A stretch of 64,000 nucleotides of DNA from the NCBI RefSeq assembly GCF_035975855.1, contig NZ_CP109055.1, positions 124,001 to 188,000 of the forward strand, written 5' to 3'. A program made the position numbers and the translations under genes. The notes below the pieces were generated by a model. The model was given only the letters and a program-made list of their open reading frames with translations. It did no database searches and was not told the origin of the DNA. The stretch's first letter is position 1. Every line of letters starts with the position of its first letter. This stretch comes from Streptomyces sp. NBC_01304. Lineage in GTDB: Bacteria; Actinomycetota; Actinomycetes; Streptomycetales; Streptomycetaceae. Positions 46,425 to 55,846 of this stretch are shown in pieces.

Positions 46425-47633
46425 GTGACAGACAGTCAAAATGAGCAAGGGGATGACCGCACCGCGGATGTCGTCATCCTCGGCGCCGGTCCGGCCGGCC
46501 TGGTGCTCGGCAACATCTTGCTGGCCAACGGGATCGACTGTGTCGTACTGGAGCGCGCCGAGCGCACGCACGTCCAGCAGCGGGCACGCGCCGGATTCCT
46601 GGCCGCCCACACCGTGCGGATCCTGGAACGCCACGGCCTGGCGGCGGGGCTGCACCGGCGGGGGCAAACGCACGACACCTGCGAGTTCCGCACCCAGGAC
46701 GGCCGGTTCCAACTGACCTACAGCGCACTGGGCCAGGGCGAACCCCACACCGTCTACCCCCAACAGGACCTGGTCTGCGACTTGTTGACGCACTACCAGG
46801 AGGCCGGCGGACGCATCAGCTTCGCCACTGAGGCGGTCGCCGTACTGGACGCGCACAGTCACCGGCCCGTCGTCACCGCGCGCAAGGCAGACGGGCGCAG
46901 CAGCCGGTGGCAGGCCCGTTACGTGGCCGGTTGCGACGGCCGGCACGGGGCAGCCCGGCGAGCCCTGCCGCCCGCAACAGTGCGCCACCGCTTGGACCAT
47001 CAGGTGTCGTGGCTCGGCCTGCTCGCCGAGGCGCCGCCCAGTCTCGACGCAGTGGGGTACGCGGTACACCACCGGGGCTTTGCCGGGCACATGGCCCGCA
47101 CCAGCACCATCACGCGCTATTACCTGCAGTGTGATCGCGGCACCCCCGCCCAATCCTGGTCCGAGGAACGCATCTGGGATGAGCTTGATCTACGGATGGG
47201 GGCCAAGGCGTACGGCCCACTGCAGCGCGGCGCCATCCTGGAACGGTCCGTCGTCGACCTGGAGTCCGACGTCATCGAGCCGTTGCGCCATGGTGCGCTG
47301 TTCCTTGCAGGGGACGCGGCCGCCCTGATCAGCCCCTCGGCTGCCAAGGGTGCCAATCTCGCCGTACTGGAAGCCGAGATCCTGGCCCAGGCTCTCACCG
47401 ATGACCTTCTGCACGGAGTCGGTGAGGGACTCGATGCCTACTCACCACGGTGCCTGACGCACATCTGGCGGGCGCAAGAGTTCTCACGCTGGATGATCGG
47501 ACTGCTGCACAGCCCGCCCGGCAACGACAGCCAAGCGTCCTTCCTCAACTCCCTGCAGCGCTCCCGCCTGTCCTCGCTGCGCACCTCGCGCAGCCAGCAG
47601 GACTGGTTCGCCACCCACTACGTGGGCCTGTGA
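46425..47633 (+). CDS. 4-hydroxybenzoate 3-monooxygenase-like flavoprotein
   Basis: 402 residues from GTG 46425. It has a Rossmann FAD motif, VVILGAGPAGLVLGNILL (about 17-34), the PHBH-type substrate region RGFAGHM...TRYYLQ, and a second FAD motif, GALFLAGDAAALISPSAAKG. It ends HYVGL, as does the Pseudomonas enzyme. By alignment from memory, Tyr201, Arg214, Tyr222, Pro293 and Tyr385 equivalents are kept, but Ser212, which helps bind the carboxylate, is Met, and His289 is Ala. It should hydroxylate a para-hydroxy (or amino) aromatic ring ortho to that group, possibly a benzoate derivative rather than free 4-hydroxybenzoate. No clear ribosome site is present. A methyltransferase gene follows. 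Confidence 0.85.
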   Translation: MTDSQNEQGDDRTADVVILGAGPAGLVLGNILLANGIDCVVLERAERTHVQQRARAGFLAAHTVRILERHGLAAGLHRRGQTHDTCEFRTQDGRFQLTYSALGQGEPHTVYPQQDLVCDLLTHYQEAGGRISFATEAVAVLDAHSHRPVVTARKADGRSSRWQARYVAGCDGRHGAARRALPPATVRHRLDHQVSWLGLLAEAPPSLDAVGYAVHHRGFAGHMARTSTITRYYLQCDRGTPAQSWSEERIWDELDLRMGAKAYGPLQRGAILERSVVDLESDVIEPLRHGALFLAGDAAALISPSAAKGANLAVLEAEILAQALTDDLLHGVGEGLDAYSPRCLTHIWRAQEFSRWMIGLLHSPPGNDSQASFLNSLQRSRLSSLRTSRSQQDWFATHYVGL

Positions 47634-47732
47634 GATCCAGCTTCTCCCCCACACCACTCTTTCCCCCTCCCCCCTCCCCCCCTGCCACCGCATGAGCACA
47701 CTCCATGCCCGCCGAATGAGGACTCCCCCGCC

Positions 47733-49445
47733 ATGACCGCCACATTGACGAGCGAAACAAGTGACCTGTCACGCCTGCGCACGACAGCCGACTTCGTCAA
47801 ACAGCAGGACACGACCACCCTGCTCTCCCGCCTGCTGCCCGGGCTGAACGGCCAAGACCTCAAGGCATTGGCAGAGCGCTGCCGGTTCTGTCATGCCGCG
47901 CTGCTCGTCTTCCCATCCGACGAAAGGACGCTGCAGGCCACACTCGCCGACTTGGGCCTCCTCACGGACGCACCGCCCCAGCCGAGCGTGGTCGTGCGCG
48001 ACCGACTCGCCGCCCGCCACCGGCGCCACCCCGCGGAACTCGATCTCAGCATCCTGCGCCCCTCGGTGAGCGGCCACGACGGCACCCGGCGCATGGTCGA
48101 GGTATTCGCGCTGACCGTTGCACCCGGATCAGATCTCGAGCCGATCGCCGCCCACGAGCGCACTCACCAGCACGAGGCACACGTCGCCTTCCAAGTCCTG
48201 CAGCCAGACCCCCTGGTGGTGCGTGGCCTGTGCGCAACATTCCAGCGCTACGGCGCCATGCCCGATGGAGGCGGATACAACCAGCACGAGCACGGCACCG
48301 TGCTCTACTTCACCGCTCCCGCGCACAGCACAGCCGAATACCAGCGCATCGAGCTGTACGCCCCCGGTGACCACCGGGACGCCCTGGCCGCCCACCTCGC
48401 CGCCTCCCAAGCCCACCAGCCGGCCGAAACGCTCCTGCGTCTGCTGACCGGAGCCTGGACCACACAGGCCCTGGCGGCCTTCGCGCAACTACAGGTGCCC
48501 GATGCCATGTGTCTGGACCAAGGCGTCTCCGCCGAGGACTTGGCACGAACGATCGGTGCCACACCAGAGAATCTGGCCACACTGCTGCGCTACCTCAGCA
48601 TGCTCGGCGCCGTGAGCGAGCACCCGAGCGGTTTCCGGCTCACCGAGCTCGGCGCGCTCCTGCGCACCCATGCCCCGGGATCCATGCGGGCCCTGGCCCT
48701 GATGTACGCAGGCCCCTTCTACCAATCCTTCGCCAAGCTCGAGCACACGGTGCGCACCGGCCAGGTGGCCTTCGAACACCACTTCGGCGAGAACCACTTC
48801 GCCCACTTCGCCCGCGACCCCGAACTGGCCGAACTCTTCGACCAGTCCATGGTCTCCGGCGCCCGCATGTTCGACCCGATCCCCACACACCCCGTCCTCA
48901 TCGACGCAGCCACCAGGCCCCTCGGCGCCACCGTGGTCGACATCGCAGGCGGCAACGGCGAACTCCTCGGCCGCATCCTCACCCAACACCCCCGCCTGAG
49001 CGGGGTACTGCTGGAACGCCCACACACCATCGAGGCCGCCCGGCCGTTGCTCAACGCGGCAGGCCACACACAACGATGCGTCCTCCACCCCGGCGACTTC
49101 GCCGACGTACCCCCAGACGCCCACGTCTACATCCTCTCCCGCGTCCTGCACGACTGGGACGACGACCGCTGCCGCGAGATCTTGCGCCACTGCGCCCGCG
49201 CCATGCCCGACCACGCCGATCTCCTCGTCATCGAGCGACTCCTGCCCGACGACGGCTCGAACTCCCTGGCCACCGCCTGGGACTTGCACATGATGTGCAA
49301 CGTCGGCGGCCGTGAACGACGCGCCGACCACTACGCAAAGCTCTTCGCCGACGCAGGCCTCACCCTCGTCGACCAGTCACCACTCCCCCTGGGCGGCAGC
49401 GTGCTACATGTCCGCAAGGCCGGGACGGCCCCGGCAGAGACATAG
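47733..49445 (+). CDS. O-methyltransferase with N-terminal extension of unknown type
   Basis: 570 residues from ATG 47733. Residues ~225-565 are a plant-type (family 2) O-methyltransferase: a dimerisation/winged-helix part (AEDLARTIGATPENLATLLR), SAM site VVDIAGGNGELLGRI (about 400), and LSRVLHDWDDDRCREIL with the HD pair normally next to the catalytic His. The first ~220 residues are not part of that family: PSVSGHDGTRRMVEVFALTV, HERTHQHEAHVAFQVLQPDP, GGGYNQHEHGTVLYFTAP. I do not recognise this His-rich domain. With the adjacent hydroxylase it likely methylates a freshly made phenol. Confidence 0.85.
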   Translation: MTATLTSETSDLSRLRTTADFVKQQDTTTLLSRLLPGLNGQDLKALAERCRFCHAALLVFPSDERTLQATLADLGLLTDAPPQPSVVVRDRLAARHRRHPAELDLSILRPSVSGHDGTRRMVEVFALTVAPGSDLEPIAAHERTHQHEAHVAFQVLQPDPLVVRGLCATFQRYGAMPDGGGYNQHEHGTVLYFTAPAHSTAEYQRIELYAPGDHRDALAAHLAASQAHQPAETLLRLLTGAWTTQALAAFAQLQVPDAMCLDQGVSAEDLARTIGATPENLATLLRYLSMLGAVSEHPSGFRLTELGALLRTHAPGSMRALALMYAGPFYQSFAKLEHTVRTGQVAFEHHFGENHFAHFARDPELAELFDQSMVSGARMFDPIPTHPVLIDAATRPLGATVVDIAGGNGELLGRILTQHPRLSGVLLERPHTIEAARPLLNAAGHTQRCVLHPGDFADVPPDAHVYILSRVLHDWDDDRCREILRHCARAMPDHADLLVIERLLPDDGSNSLATAWDLHMMCNVGGRERRADHYAKLFADAGLTLVDQSPLPLGGSVLHVRKAGTAPAET

Positions 49446-49839
49446 GCAACACACCAACTGGGCTCGGCGCCCTGCCAGTGACGGCTGCACAGCCGCACCA
49501 CTTGTGCAGCGGCGCTGAGACGCGCTCCGGACCGAGGATGGACCAATCCGGCCCTGAAGGACCGGGCCTGCACCCAAGAACTTCGGTCAAGCCTTTCCTT
49601 GCGTTGATCGCGACGTTGCCCTGTGCGCAGAGCAATGACCGAGCTGGTGCGGCCAGGAGACCGGAACCCGCGGTGCCGACCGGAACGCCGTGCTCAGGAC
49701 CTCTCCCTCGGACGTCCTGCGCACCATTTCAGCCAACTTGCGGGACCCACGTGTACAAATGCGGCAACGATGCTATCCGTACTGCACACAACAGGCCCGA
49801 CCACGCGGCGGCCAGGCGCGGACAGATCCGGGGGGATTC
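49446..49839 (+). other. Stretch without recognisable gene
   Basis: About 390 bases after the methyltransferase; only low-complexity frames. Confidence 0.4.
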
Positions 49840-50067
49840 ATGGTGACGCGACGTTCCAGGACGGGACCGCTCTCCTTGCAGGACATGAGCCAACTCCCCC
49901 CGGCGACACCACGAACGCCCACAATCGAGGAGTGCATCTGGTGCCGCTACGAGCAGGCCCATGTGCCATATGCCCCCAAGAGCCACACGGCGCCGTGCGC
50001 ACGATGCGGCAGCGGGGAACACGCCGTCTGCGTGTGCCCGGCGGAGAGTCCCGGACTCACCCCTTGA
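49840..50067 (+). CDS. Possible 75-residue zinc-ribbon-like protein
   Basis: ATG 49840 after a G-rich stretch. The C-terminal half carries ECIWCRYEQAHVPYAP and then CARCGSGEHAVCVCP, i.e. CxxC...CxxC...CxC, able to bind zinc. The N-terminal 25 residues are Thr/Pro/Arg-rich. No family recognised, and coding status is uncertain. Confidence 0.35.
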   Translation: MVTRRSRTGPLSLQDMSQLPPATPRTPTIEECIWCRYEQAHVPYAPKSHTAPCARCGSGEHAVCVCPAESPGLTP

Positions 50068-50465
50068 CCGCGCGCCTCAAGCATTGCGGCTGGCCGACAG
50101 CCGGCCCCTGAAGCGCCCGGCGGAACGTATTCGATGTCGCGTCGCAGCACGAACCGCGCACGGTGATCCGCCGATGCCGATCAAGTGCCGCAGCCTCCCC
50201 GATTCTTGGTCGCGTCGAAGGTCCGAGCGCAAATCAGCTGGCAGAACCGTGCCGATCGGGCGCAGGTTCGTGCCGGGCGTCGGTTGTAGCCGGATCTCGA
50301 GCTTTCCGATGGGGTGTCAGTTGCTTCTCGGCCAGCGCACCATTCACCGAGGGGGCTTAGGTCCTGCGGGTGTGGGGACTTGCGACCCACGACGGCGGTA
50401 TGCCTTTCCTCTACATTTCTCTTGTGCCAGACAACCGCGGCACCTCCACACCAGCAGAAAGCGCC
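50068..50465 (+). other. Stretch without recognisable gene
   Basis: About 400 bases; nothing supported on either strand. Confidence 0.4.
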
Positions 50466-50924
50466 ATGGACAACTCTCAGCCTCGGCCCTGGCGCACTCC
50501 CTCACACCAGTACGCGCCAGCCGTCGGTCAGGAGCCGAGGCAGGGGTGGGCTCCGCGCACCGGTCAGAACATGGCCGGCACCAACCGAGGCACGGCCACG
50601 ACCGCGACGGGCGCCGCCACCATAGCGGCCAGTATCACCACCACCGCCGCCGGAGCTATGACCGCAGCAATGGGCGTAATCGGTGTAATCGTCGGCGTAT
50701 CGCTGGTCGTTGTCGGCATCCTTCTCTGCCTCACGGTCATCGGCGCGGTCATCGGCATCCCGCTGATCCTCGCGGGCGTCGCGATGATGACCGGCAGCGG
50801 TGCTGTCGCAGCCGCTGGTCTGGGCGTGGGCGGGGCTGGTGCAGCGGCTACGGCAGTCGACTCAGGCGTCACGGCCGCCGGCATCAAGCAGCAAGATCAG
50901 CAGGACAACCAGCAAAAGCCGTAG
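50466..50924 (+). CDS. Small membrane protein with Gly/Ala-rich tail
   Basis: 152 residues from ATG 50466 (the frame is open from 50370). The hydrophilic N-terminus is Pro/Gln-rich. A long Ala/Thr/Gly-rich stretch leads into two hydrophobic helices (VIGVIVGVSLVVVGILLCLT and VIGAVIGIPLILAGVAMMTG). A Gly/Ala-rich segment and a polar Gln-rich end follow. The pattern resembles small actinomycete envelope proteins; no domain is recognised. Confidence 0.6.
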   Translation: MDNSQPRPWRTPSHQYAPAVGQEPRQGWAPRTGQNMAGTNRGTATTATGAATIAASITTTAAGAMTAAMGVIGVIVGVSLVVVGILLCLTVIGAVIGIPLILAGVAMMTGSGAVAAAGLGVGGAGAAATAVDSGVTAAGIKQQDQQDNQQKP

Positions 50925-51254
50925 CCGAAGCACAGTCCGGGCTACGGCTGTCTCCGCCCCTGAGGTGGAGGGGCAGGATCGGGGCCACCTGTTCTGTCGC
51001 GCCGAACCTTGAGCGATTCTCACCGAGGCCTGACGAAGCGCACCTTGTCGAATCGAAGGTTGAGTGCGTAGGCATGATGTTGGCCTTGGCAGTCTGCGCT
51101 GGGATGGGGAGGTGAGCCTCGTCCGACAGGCGGAGAGCGGTTCGAGCCAAACATTCCGGTACCCCGATCGACTCTGGCGGCTTGCCCACCCCCGCCGCAG
51201 ACTCCCCCTGTAGTGGCTGCACCCGCGGTCGGGGAACATGCGAAGGAGCCGGAT
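50925..51254 (+). other. Stretch without recognisable gene
   Basis: About 330 bases; no gene or strong repeat seen. Confidence 0.4.
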
Positions 51255-51653
51255 ATGGCAGACCTGAATGACGGCATGTACCACATCAGCCTCAAGGGCG
51301 AGCAGTTCCTCTCCCAACTCGGAGACAGTGAGGTCATCCTCTTTCCCGAGTCGAGCCGCACCCTCAAGGTGGAGGTGAAGAACACCGAAGACGACCTCTA
51401 CACCTTCCGCCACAACGCCTCCGGCCAGTACCTCACCCTTGACCGGGATCCGCAGATTTTCGCGCAACTCGTCCTGGGCGACCGCCGCGCGTGGCGGGTC
51501 GTCTCCCTCGGTGACGCCTTCGTCATCGTTGCCGACCATCCCACCGAAAACCTGTCGGTAGGACTCGACCCGAGGCTGGAATTCCCGCCCAAGCTCGCCC
51601 TCTCGCCCCTCTTTGAAAGGGACCGCGCCTGGACCTTCCACGACGCCAAATAG
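51255..51653 (+). CDS. Beta-trefoil-like protein, I66 protease-inhibitor type
   Basis: 132 residues from ATG 51255, behind GAAGGAG. Three similar-length beta-rich stretches suggest a trefoil: MADLNDGMYHISLKGEQFLS, YTFRHNASGQYLTLDRDPQI, AWRVVSLGDAFVIVADHPTE, ending ERDRAWTFHD. The opening 'L.DG.Y.I' and closing 'W.F' resemble I66-family serine-protease inhibitors found in fungi and streptomycetes. No signal peptide. The function is inferred only from overall resemblance. Confidence 0.55.
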   Translation: MADLNDGMYHISLKGEQFLSQLGDSEVILFPESSRTLKVEVKNTEDDLYTFRHNASGQYLTLDRDPQIFAQLVLGDRRAWRVVSLGDAFVIVADHPTENLSVGLDPRLEFPPKLALSPLFERDRAWTFHDAK

Positions 51654-51967
51654 GCGCCGCCAGCGGTGTGGTCCACCCGCCAGGGGGGCCACACCACGCA
51701 CCGGTCATGCCTTACCCAACCCACCTTCACAGCCATCCAGAGGGCTCCAGGCCTCGCTCAACCCCGATGAGAATGCTCAGTCTTCGCTGAGACAGGACAA
51801 CAAGAAAGAGCATTGCGTAACCTCACCGCGTATATGTCCCCGCTCCCAATCGGGAGGCGGGGACTGTTGCGTGTCGGGTGCGTGTCAGCAGCTGGTGGTG
51901 GTGTCGCCTGCGTCGGTGGCGCACCCGGCGCTGCACCCCCGGCGCCGCTTCGCCAGGGACGCCACCC
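51654..51967. other. Stretch without recognisable gene
   Basis: About 310 bases between the inhibitor-like gene and the displaced MFS tail; nothing recognised. Confidence 0.4.
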
Positions 51968-52085
51968 TCAGCCCTGCAACTCGACGGACGCGGGCTGAAG
52001 TTGGCCGTCCTTGTGGTGGGGTGTGGTGTTCCGGACCAGGGCGGGCTGCAGCGCTGCCAGCAGGAGGCAGGCGAGTGCCATGGTG
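51968..52085 (-). pseudogene. MFS transporter, C-terminal fragment cut off by IS21
   Basis: In the minus direction, just past the IS21 element, the sequence reads MALACLLLAALQPALVRNTT, then a polar tail and a stop at 51968. It joins in frame to the MFS gene at 54658-55775 (ending ...GLWST) through the shared ATGGTG duplication. It is the last transmembrane helix and tail of that transporter. Confidence 0.75.
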
Positions 52086-52197
52086 TGTCAACGGCCATGT
52101 AGTTCTCCCCAGAGGCGGCCAGTAGTTCTCCCCACTGACGGCCAGTAGAAGTTCCCCAACGGCGGCCAGATATCTCCCCGCCCTCGGAGGGTGTGGG

Positions 52198-52989
52198 TCA
52201 GCTGAAGGGCTTCACTCCCTTTCCGGTGGTGGCCTCGGTGAACCTGAACGAGTCACCCTGAGTGACTGTGACGTGGGCATGGTGAAGTAGCCGGTCGACG
52301 GTCGCGGTGGCCAGGGTCTTGGGCATGATCTCGTCGAATCCAGACGGGTGGAGGTTGCTCGAAACCGCGATCGAGCGACGCTCATATGCGGCATCCACCA
52401 GTCGATAGAAGCCCTCGGCGGCATCCTCGGAGACGGGCAGCAGGCCGATGTCGTCGACGATGATCAGGTCTGAGCGGACGATCTTCGCGAGGGCCCGGGC
52501 GATGGAGTCGTCCGCGCGGTGCCGGCGGACCAGCATCCCCAGGTCCTCGATGGTGAACCAGGCGACGGTCAGGCCGGCTTCGACCGCGGTCTGCCCGAGA
52601 GCCTCGGTGAAGTGCGACTTTCCCGTTCCCGAGGGCCCGCAAATGCAGAAGTTCTCGCGGCGTCCGACCCATTCCAGGCTTCTCAGGGCGTCCTGAGTGG
52701 GCCTGGGTATGGAGGACTTGGACTCGTGCCAGTCGCCGAAGGTCTTGCCGGTGGGGAACCCGGCCCGCTTGCGGCGGGTGTGGAGATTGGCGCGGTCGCG
52801 ACCGGCGGCTTCCTCGGCGAGAAGGACGCGCACGACCTCGGCGGGATCCCAGCGTTGCGCCTTCGCGGTGGGGATGATGTCGGTCAACGACCTGCGAATG
52901 TGCGGGAGTTTCAGCCGCTTGGTGAGCTCGATGGCCTCGGCGAGCGGGTCGCCGTTCGTGCCGAGAACGGTGCGGATCGGGGTGGCCAT
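52198..52989 (-). CDS. istB: IS21 helper ATPase IstB
   Basis: 263 residues from ATG 52989, sharing one base with the istA stop. DnaC-like AAA+ protein: Walker A CGPSGTGKSHFTEAL (about 117-131), Walker B LIIVDDIGLLP (about 175), and the IstB ending GDSFRFTEATTGKG. It targets and activates the IstA transposase. Confidence 0.93.
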   Translation of the reverse strand: MATPIRTVLGTNGDPLAEAIELTKRLKLPHIRRSLTDIIPTAKAQRWDPAEVVRVLLAEEAAGRDRANLHTRRKRAGFPTGKTFGDWHESKSSIPRPTQDALRSLEWVGRRENFCICGPSGTGKSHFTEALGQTAVEAGLTVAWFTIEDLGMLVRRHRADDSIARALAKIVRSDLIIVDDIGLLPVSEDAAEGFYRLVDAAYERRSIAVSSNLHPSGFDEIMPKTLATATVDRLLHHAHVTVTQGDSFRFTEATTGKGVKPFS

Positions 52990-54527
52990 CAGAGGTGGTC
53001 GCTTTCGTCGTACTCGGCAAGATCAGGGGTGCTCGGTGCGGGGGCGCCGAGGGCGGACCAGGCGGAGGTGCCGGGCTGCAGCGAGTGGGTTTCGCTGCGG
53101 CGGACCGGCTCGGCCAGGCCGTGAACAGCCTGGTAGTCGAGGATCGAGAGAAGGTCCTTGTCCGCGAAGCGGGCAGTGACCGCGGCCGTGCCGAGGGCGC
53201 GGTCAACGTCCGCTATCGAGTAGAGCTTTGAGAGTGCGACGGCCTCGGCCATCTTCGCCTTGATCCGGCGAACCCCGGTCGCCCCGGCCTCGATGAGCCA
53301 GCTGGCAGCACCCGGGCCGAGCTGGAGGAACGCGGTCTCCTCGGCGGAGGTGGCCTTCGGGGTGCGGTCGCCTTCCTTGTCTTCGCGCGGCGGATAGTGG
53401 GCGTCGTCCAGGACCGGCGAGCCCGCTTGGCCGCGCGGATGCCGGGCAACCTCGCGGGCCGAGCCGTGCTCGTCGACGGCGGTGACGATCAGTTCGTCGC
53501 CGTGGAAGCGGGCCCAAACTCGGCTGTCGATCAGGTCGTGCGGGACCGAGTAGCGGACCGCTTCGACCGAGATTGTCGACTCCCAGGTCACCCGGCGGGT
53601 GGTGCCGAACGCGGCGGTGAACGGCCGCCTCGGCAGCGGATGCAGACGCTGTTGTTCCTCCGCGAGCCGCTCGACCGGTTTGCGTCGAGTCGCTTTGTGG
53701 GTGCGGGAGTTGACCTCTTCGCAGAACTGCCGGCAGGCGGCTTCCAGCTCTCCGAACGTCTTGTATTGCTCGCGCAGATTGACGTCCCGGGGCACCAGAT
53801 CGGCCTTCGCGATCTTCACCGTGGACTCGGAGCCACCCTTGGTTTCCGGGTCCGCCGGCAGACACGTTCTGATCGTCGTGCCGTAGTGCCGGGCGACCTC
53901 GACAATCTCGGGATTGCGGACCGCGATCCCGGCAACGTGATCGGTGGTGACCGTCTTCTCGTTGTCCGTCAGAACGTAGGCCGGAACCCCGCCGAGCCTG
54001 CGGAAAGTGGCGTCCAGAGCCGCGGTGACCGTCGGCAGCGTCTTGTCCCAGATCGGAATGACCACCCGAAAACGGGACCAGGCCAGCCATGCGCAGAACA
54101 GCGTGGTCTTGCGGCCCTTGATCACCGGGCCGTCGCCGAAGTCATACTGAAGCCAGAGCCCCGGCTCGGTCACCCACGGCCGGTAGATCCGCCGCCGACC
54201 GGCCCTGAACTGGGCTTTCGCCTCGGCGACCGTGCGACGGGTGGTGCGTTCCCCGCCCGCGAAACCCATCGCGGTGATCCGCTTATGGACCACATCCGCA
54301 CGGACCTTGCCCTGCGAACGGACCACCAGTTCCTCGATCTTCGGCAGATAGTCGTCGATCGCTCGCGTCCGGTGGCGGTGCTGGGCGGGGTTCTGCCCGG
54401 CGGCCCGCATCTTCACATAACGGGCCACCGTGTGGTGGTCGCACCCCGCCAACTCGGCCGCGGCGCGGTAACTCCCCGTGAGGTCGTAAGCCTCAAGGAT
54501 TTCCATGATCTCCCTGCTGTTCTTCAC
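52989..54527 (-). CDS. istA: IS21 transposase IstA
   Basis: 512 residues from ATG 54527. N-terminal HTH (ILEAYDLTGSYRAAAELAGC). Integrase core with Asp in LQYDFGDGP (about 155), Asp in YVLTDNEKTV (about 212) and Glu in TKGGSESTVK (about 258). C-terminal Mu-B-like segment. Overlaps istB, giving coupled translation. Intact. Confidence 0.93.
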   Translation of the reverse strand: MKNSREIMEILEAYDLTGSYRAAAELAGCDHHTVARYVKMRAAGQNPAQHRHRTRAIDDYLPKIEELVVRSQGKVRADVVHKRITAMGFAGGERTTRRTVAEAKAQFRAGRRRIYRPWVTEPGLWLQYDFGDGPVIKGRKTTLFCAWLAWSRFRVVIPIWDKTLPTVTAALDATFRRLGGVPAYVLTDNEKTVTTDHVAGIAVRNPEIVEVARHYGTTIRTCLPADPETKGGSESTVKIAKADLVPRDVNLREQYKTFGELEAACRQFCEEVNSRTHKATRRKPVERLAEEQQRLHPLPRRPFTAAFGTTRRVTWESTISVEAVRYSVPHDLIDSRVWARFHGDELIVTAVDEHGSAREVARHPRGQAGSPVLDDAHYPPREDKEGDRTPKATSAEETAFLQLGPGAASWLIEAGATGVRRIKAKMAEAVALSKLYSIADVDRALGTAAVTARFADKDLLSILDYQAVHGLAEPVRRSETHSLQPGTSAWSALGAPAPSTPDLAEYDESDHL

Positions 54528-54657
54528 CCGCTCGAGCGTCGCCGAGCAGGACCTGTCGGGGCGAGCGGGGAGAGAACTGGCCGTACGCGGGGAATCCCGT
54601 GGCCATCAGTGGGGCCTTAAATGGCCGCCTATGGGGACCTTTTCATGGCCGCCGTCA

Positions 54658-55775
54658 ATGGTGCTCCACAGTCCAGCTGGTCCGGCATGTTCGATGAGTT
54701 GTGTGCCGATCACCGGGGCTGCGATTCCCGCGACGCCCCAGCTGGTGCCGTAGACGGCCAGGTAGCGTCCCTTTCCGCCGGGCGGGGCCAGGCCGGCGAC
54801 GACCGCGTACACCCTGCCGACCAGGAGCAGATCGCCCACGCTCCATACGACGGTTGCCGCCAGGTAGGCGACAAGGTTGTGGGCGAGCGCGTACCCGGCC
54901 ATCCCCAGCCCCAACAGTGCGTACCCGGCGGCGAAGGCGGCTGGTGTGGAGAGCGTGGCGAGTCGCCTGAAGCGCAGGAGTGGTTGGCCTGCGCTGATGG
55001 TGAGTGCGGAGGCGGTGAACAGCAGTCCTGCGTCGGCCGGCCAGAGTCCTTCATGGTCCAGGGCGAGCGGCAGTGTGATCATGATCTGGAGATAGATCAC
55101 GGCGAACAGCGTCCCTGTGGCGAGCATCAGCAGAAGACCGCGATCACGCCACGGAGTGACGGCAGTTGCCTGATGGGGTGCGGACATCACGGTGGTGCGG
55201 TGGTCGGCGGGCAGCACCAGGTGCACGATGAGTGCGCAGAGCAGGCACGTGAGGGCATCGACGACGAACAGCCACCGCAGATCCCAGCGACCCAGCCCTG
55301 CCGCGACAAGTCCGGCGCCCATGCCCGCCGCGGCCAGGGCCGCGTTCAACAGGCCGTAGGCGTGCACGTGTTCGCTGGGCGCCACCACGTCGGCGATCAT
55401 GGCCTGGCTCGGTGGTTCGTAGAGCTCGAAGACCAGGCCGAGCAGAACGGCGCAGCAGATGACCAGTGTCAGGCTGCCGGCTGTAGCGAGCCCCAGCTGC
55501 GCCACCGCGCACCCGGTCAGGCCCAGCACGATCGTGCGGCGCCGACCGATCCGGTCGGCCAGGCGTCCGCCGGCCAGGCGTGAGGGGATCGTGGCGAGGC
55601 CGAAAGCGGCGCTGACGCCTCCGGCGACGGCGCTGCTGGCGCCGAAGCTGGTCGTGATGAGCACAGTGAGGAACGAGAGGGAGAACGCGCCGAGCCGGTT
55701 GACCGCCCGTGCCACGATCAGCAGCCGTACCGCACGCGGCAGTCGCTTGCCGTCCTGCATGGACCCCACCCTCAT
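54658..55775 (-). pseudogene. MFS transporter, N-terminal 11 helices, truncated by IS21
   Basis: From ATG 55775. About 372 residues of a drug:H+ antiporter-like MFS protein: ARAVNRLGAFSLSFLTVLIT, loop GGRLADRIGRRRTIVLGL, motif-C-like ELYEPPSQAMIADVVAP. After GPAGLWST the frame enters the IS21 end and stops 17 codons later at 54606. The native tail is at 51968-52085. The protein lost its last helix and is probably inactive, though a shortened product would be made. The divergent CGNR gene starts 71 bases away. Confidence 0.82.
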
Positions 55776-55846
55776 CCGTTACCGGCGAAACAACTATCGT
55801 TGGTGACGCATGGACGCTAGGACCCGAAGGAGTGACCAGTCAAGTG

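Larger units (their letters stand above)
52086..54657 (-). mobile_element. IS21-family element (istA-istB)
   Basis: 2572 bp, beginning TGTCAACGGCCATG and ending ...CATGGCCGCCGTCA, flanked by a 6-bp duplication, ATGGTG (52080-52085 and 54658-54663). Each end holds multiple short repeats, as expected for IS21: on the left, four GGCC(A)-(N)-TCTCCCC/TTCCCC units between 52091 and 52180; on the right, related TGGGG...ATGGCCGCC units between 54609 and 54657. Both genes are intact. It has inserted into an MFS gene. Confidence 0.9.

Noticed and set aside
52091..52180. Short repeats (GGCCAGTAGTTCTCCCC-like) that could suggest a CRISPR array
   Set aside because: Spacing is irregular and very short, and they lie at the end of an IS21 element, where multiple terminal repeats are expected.
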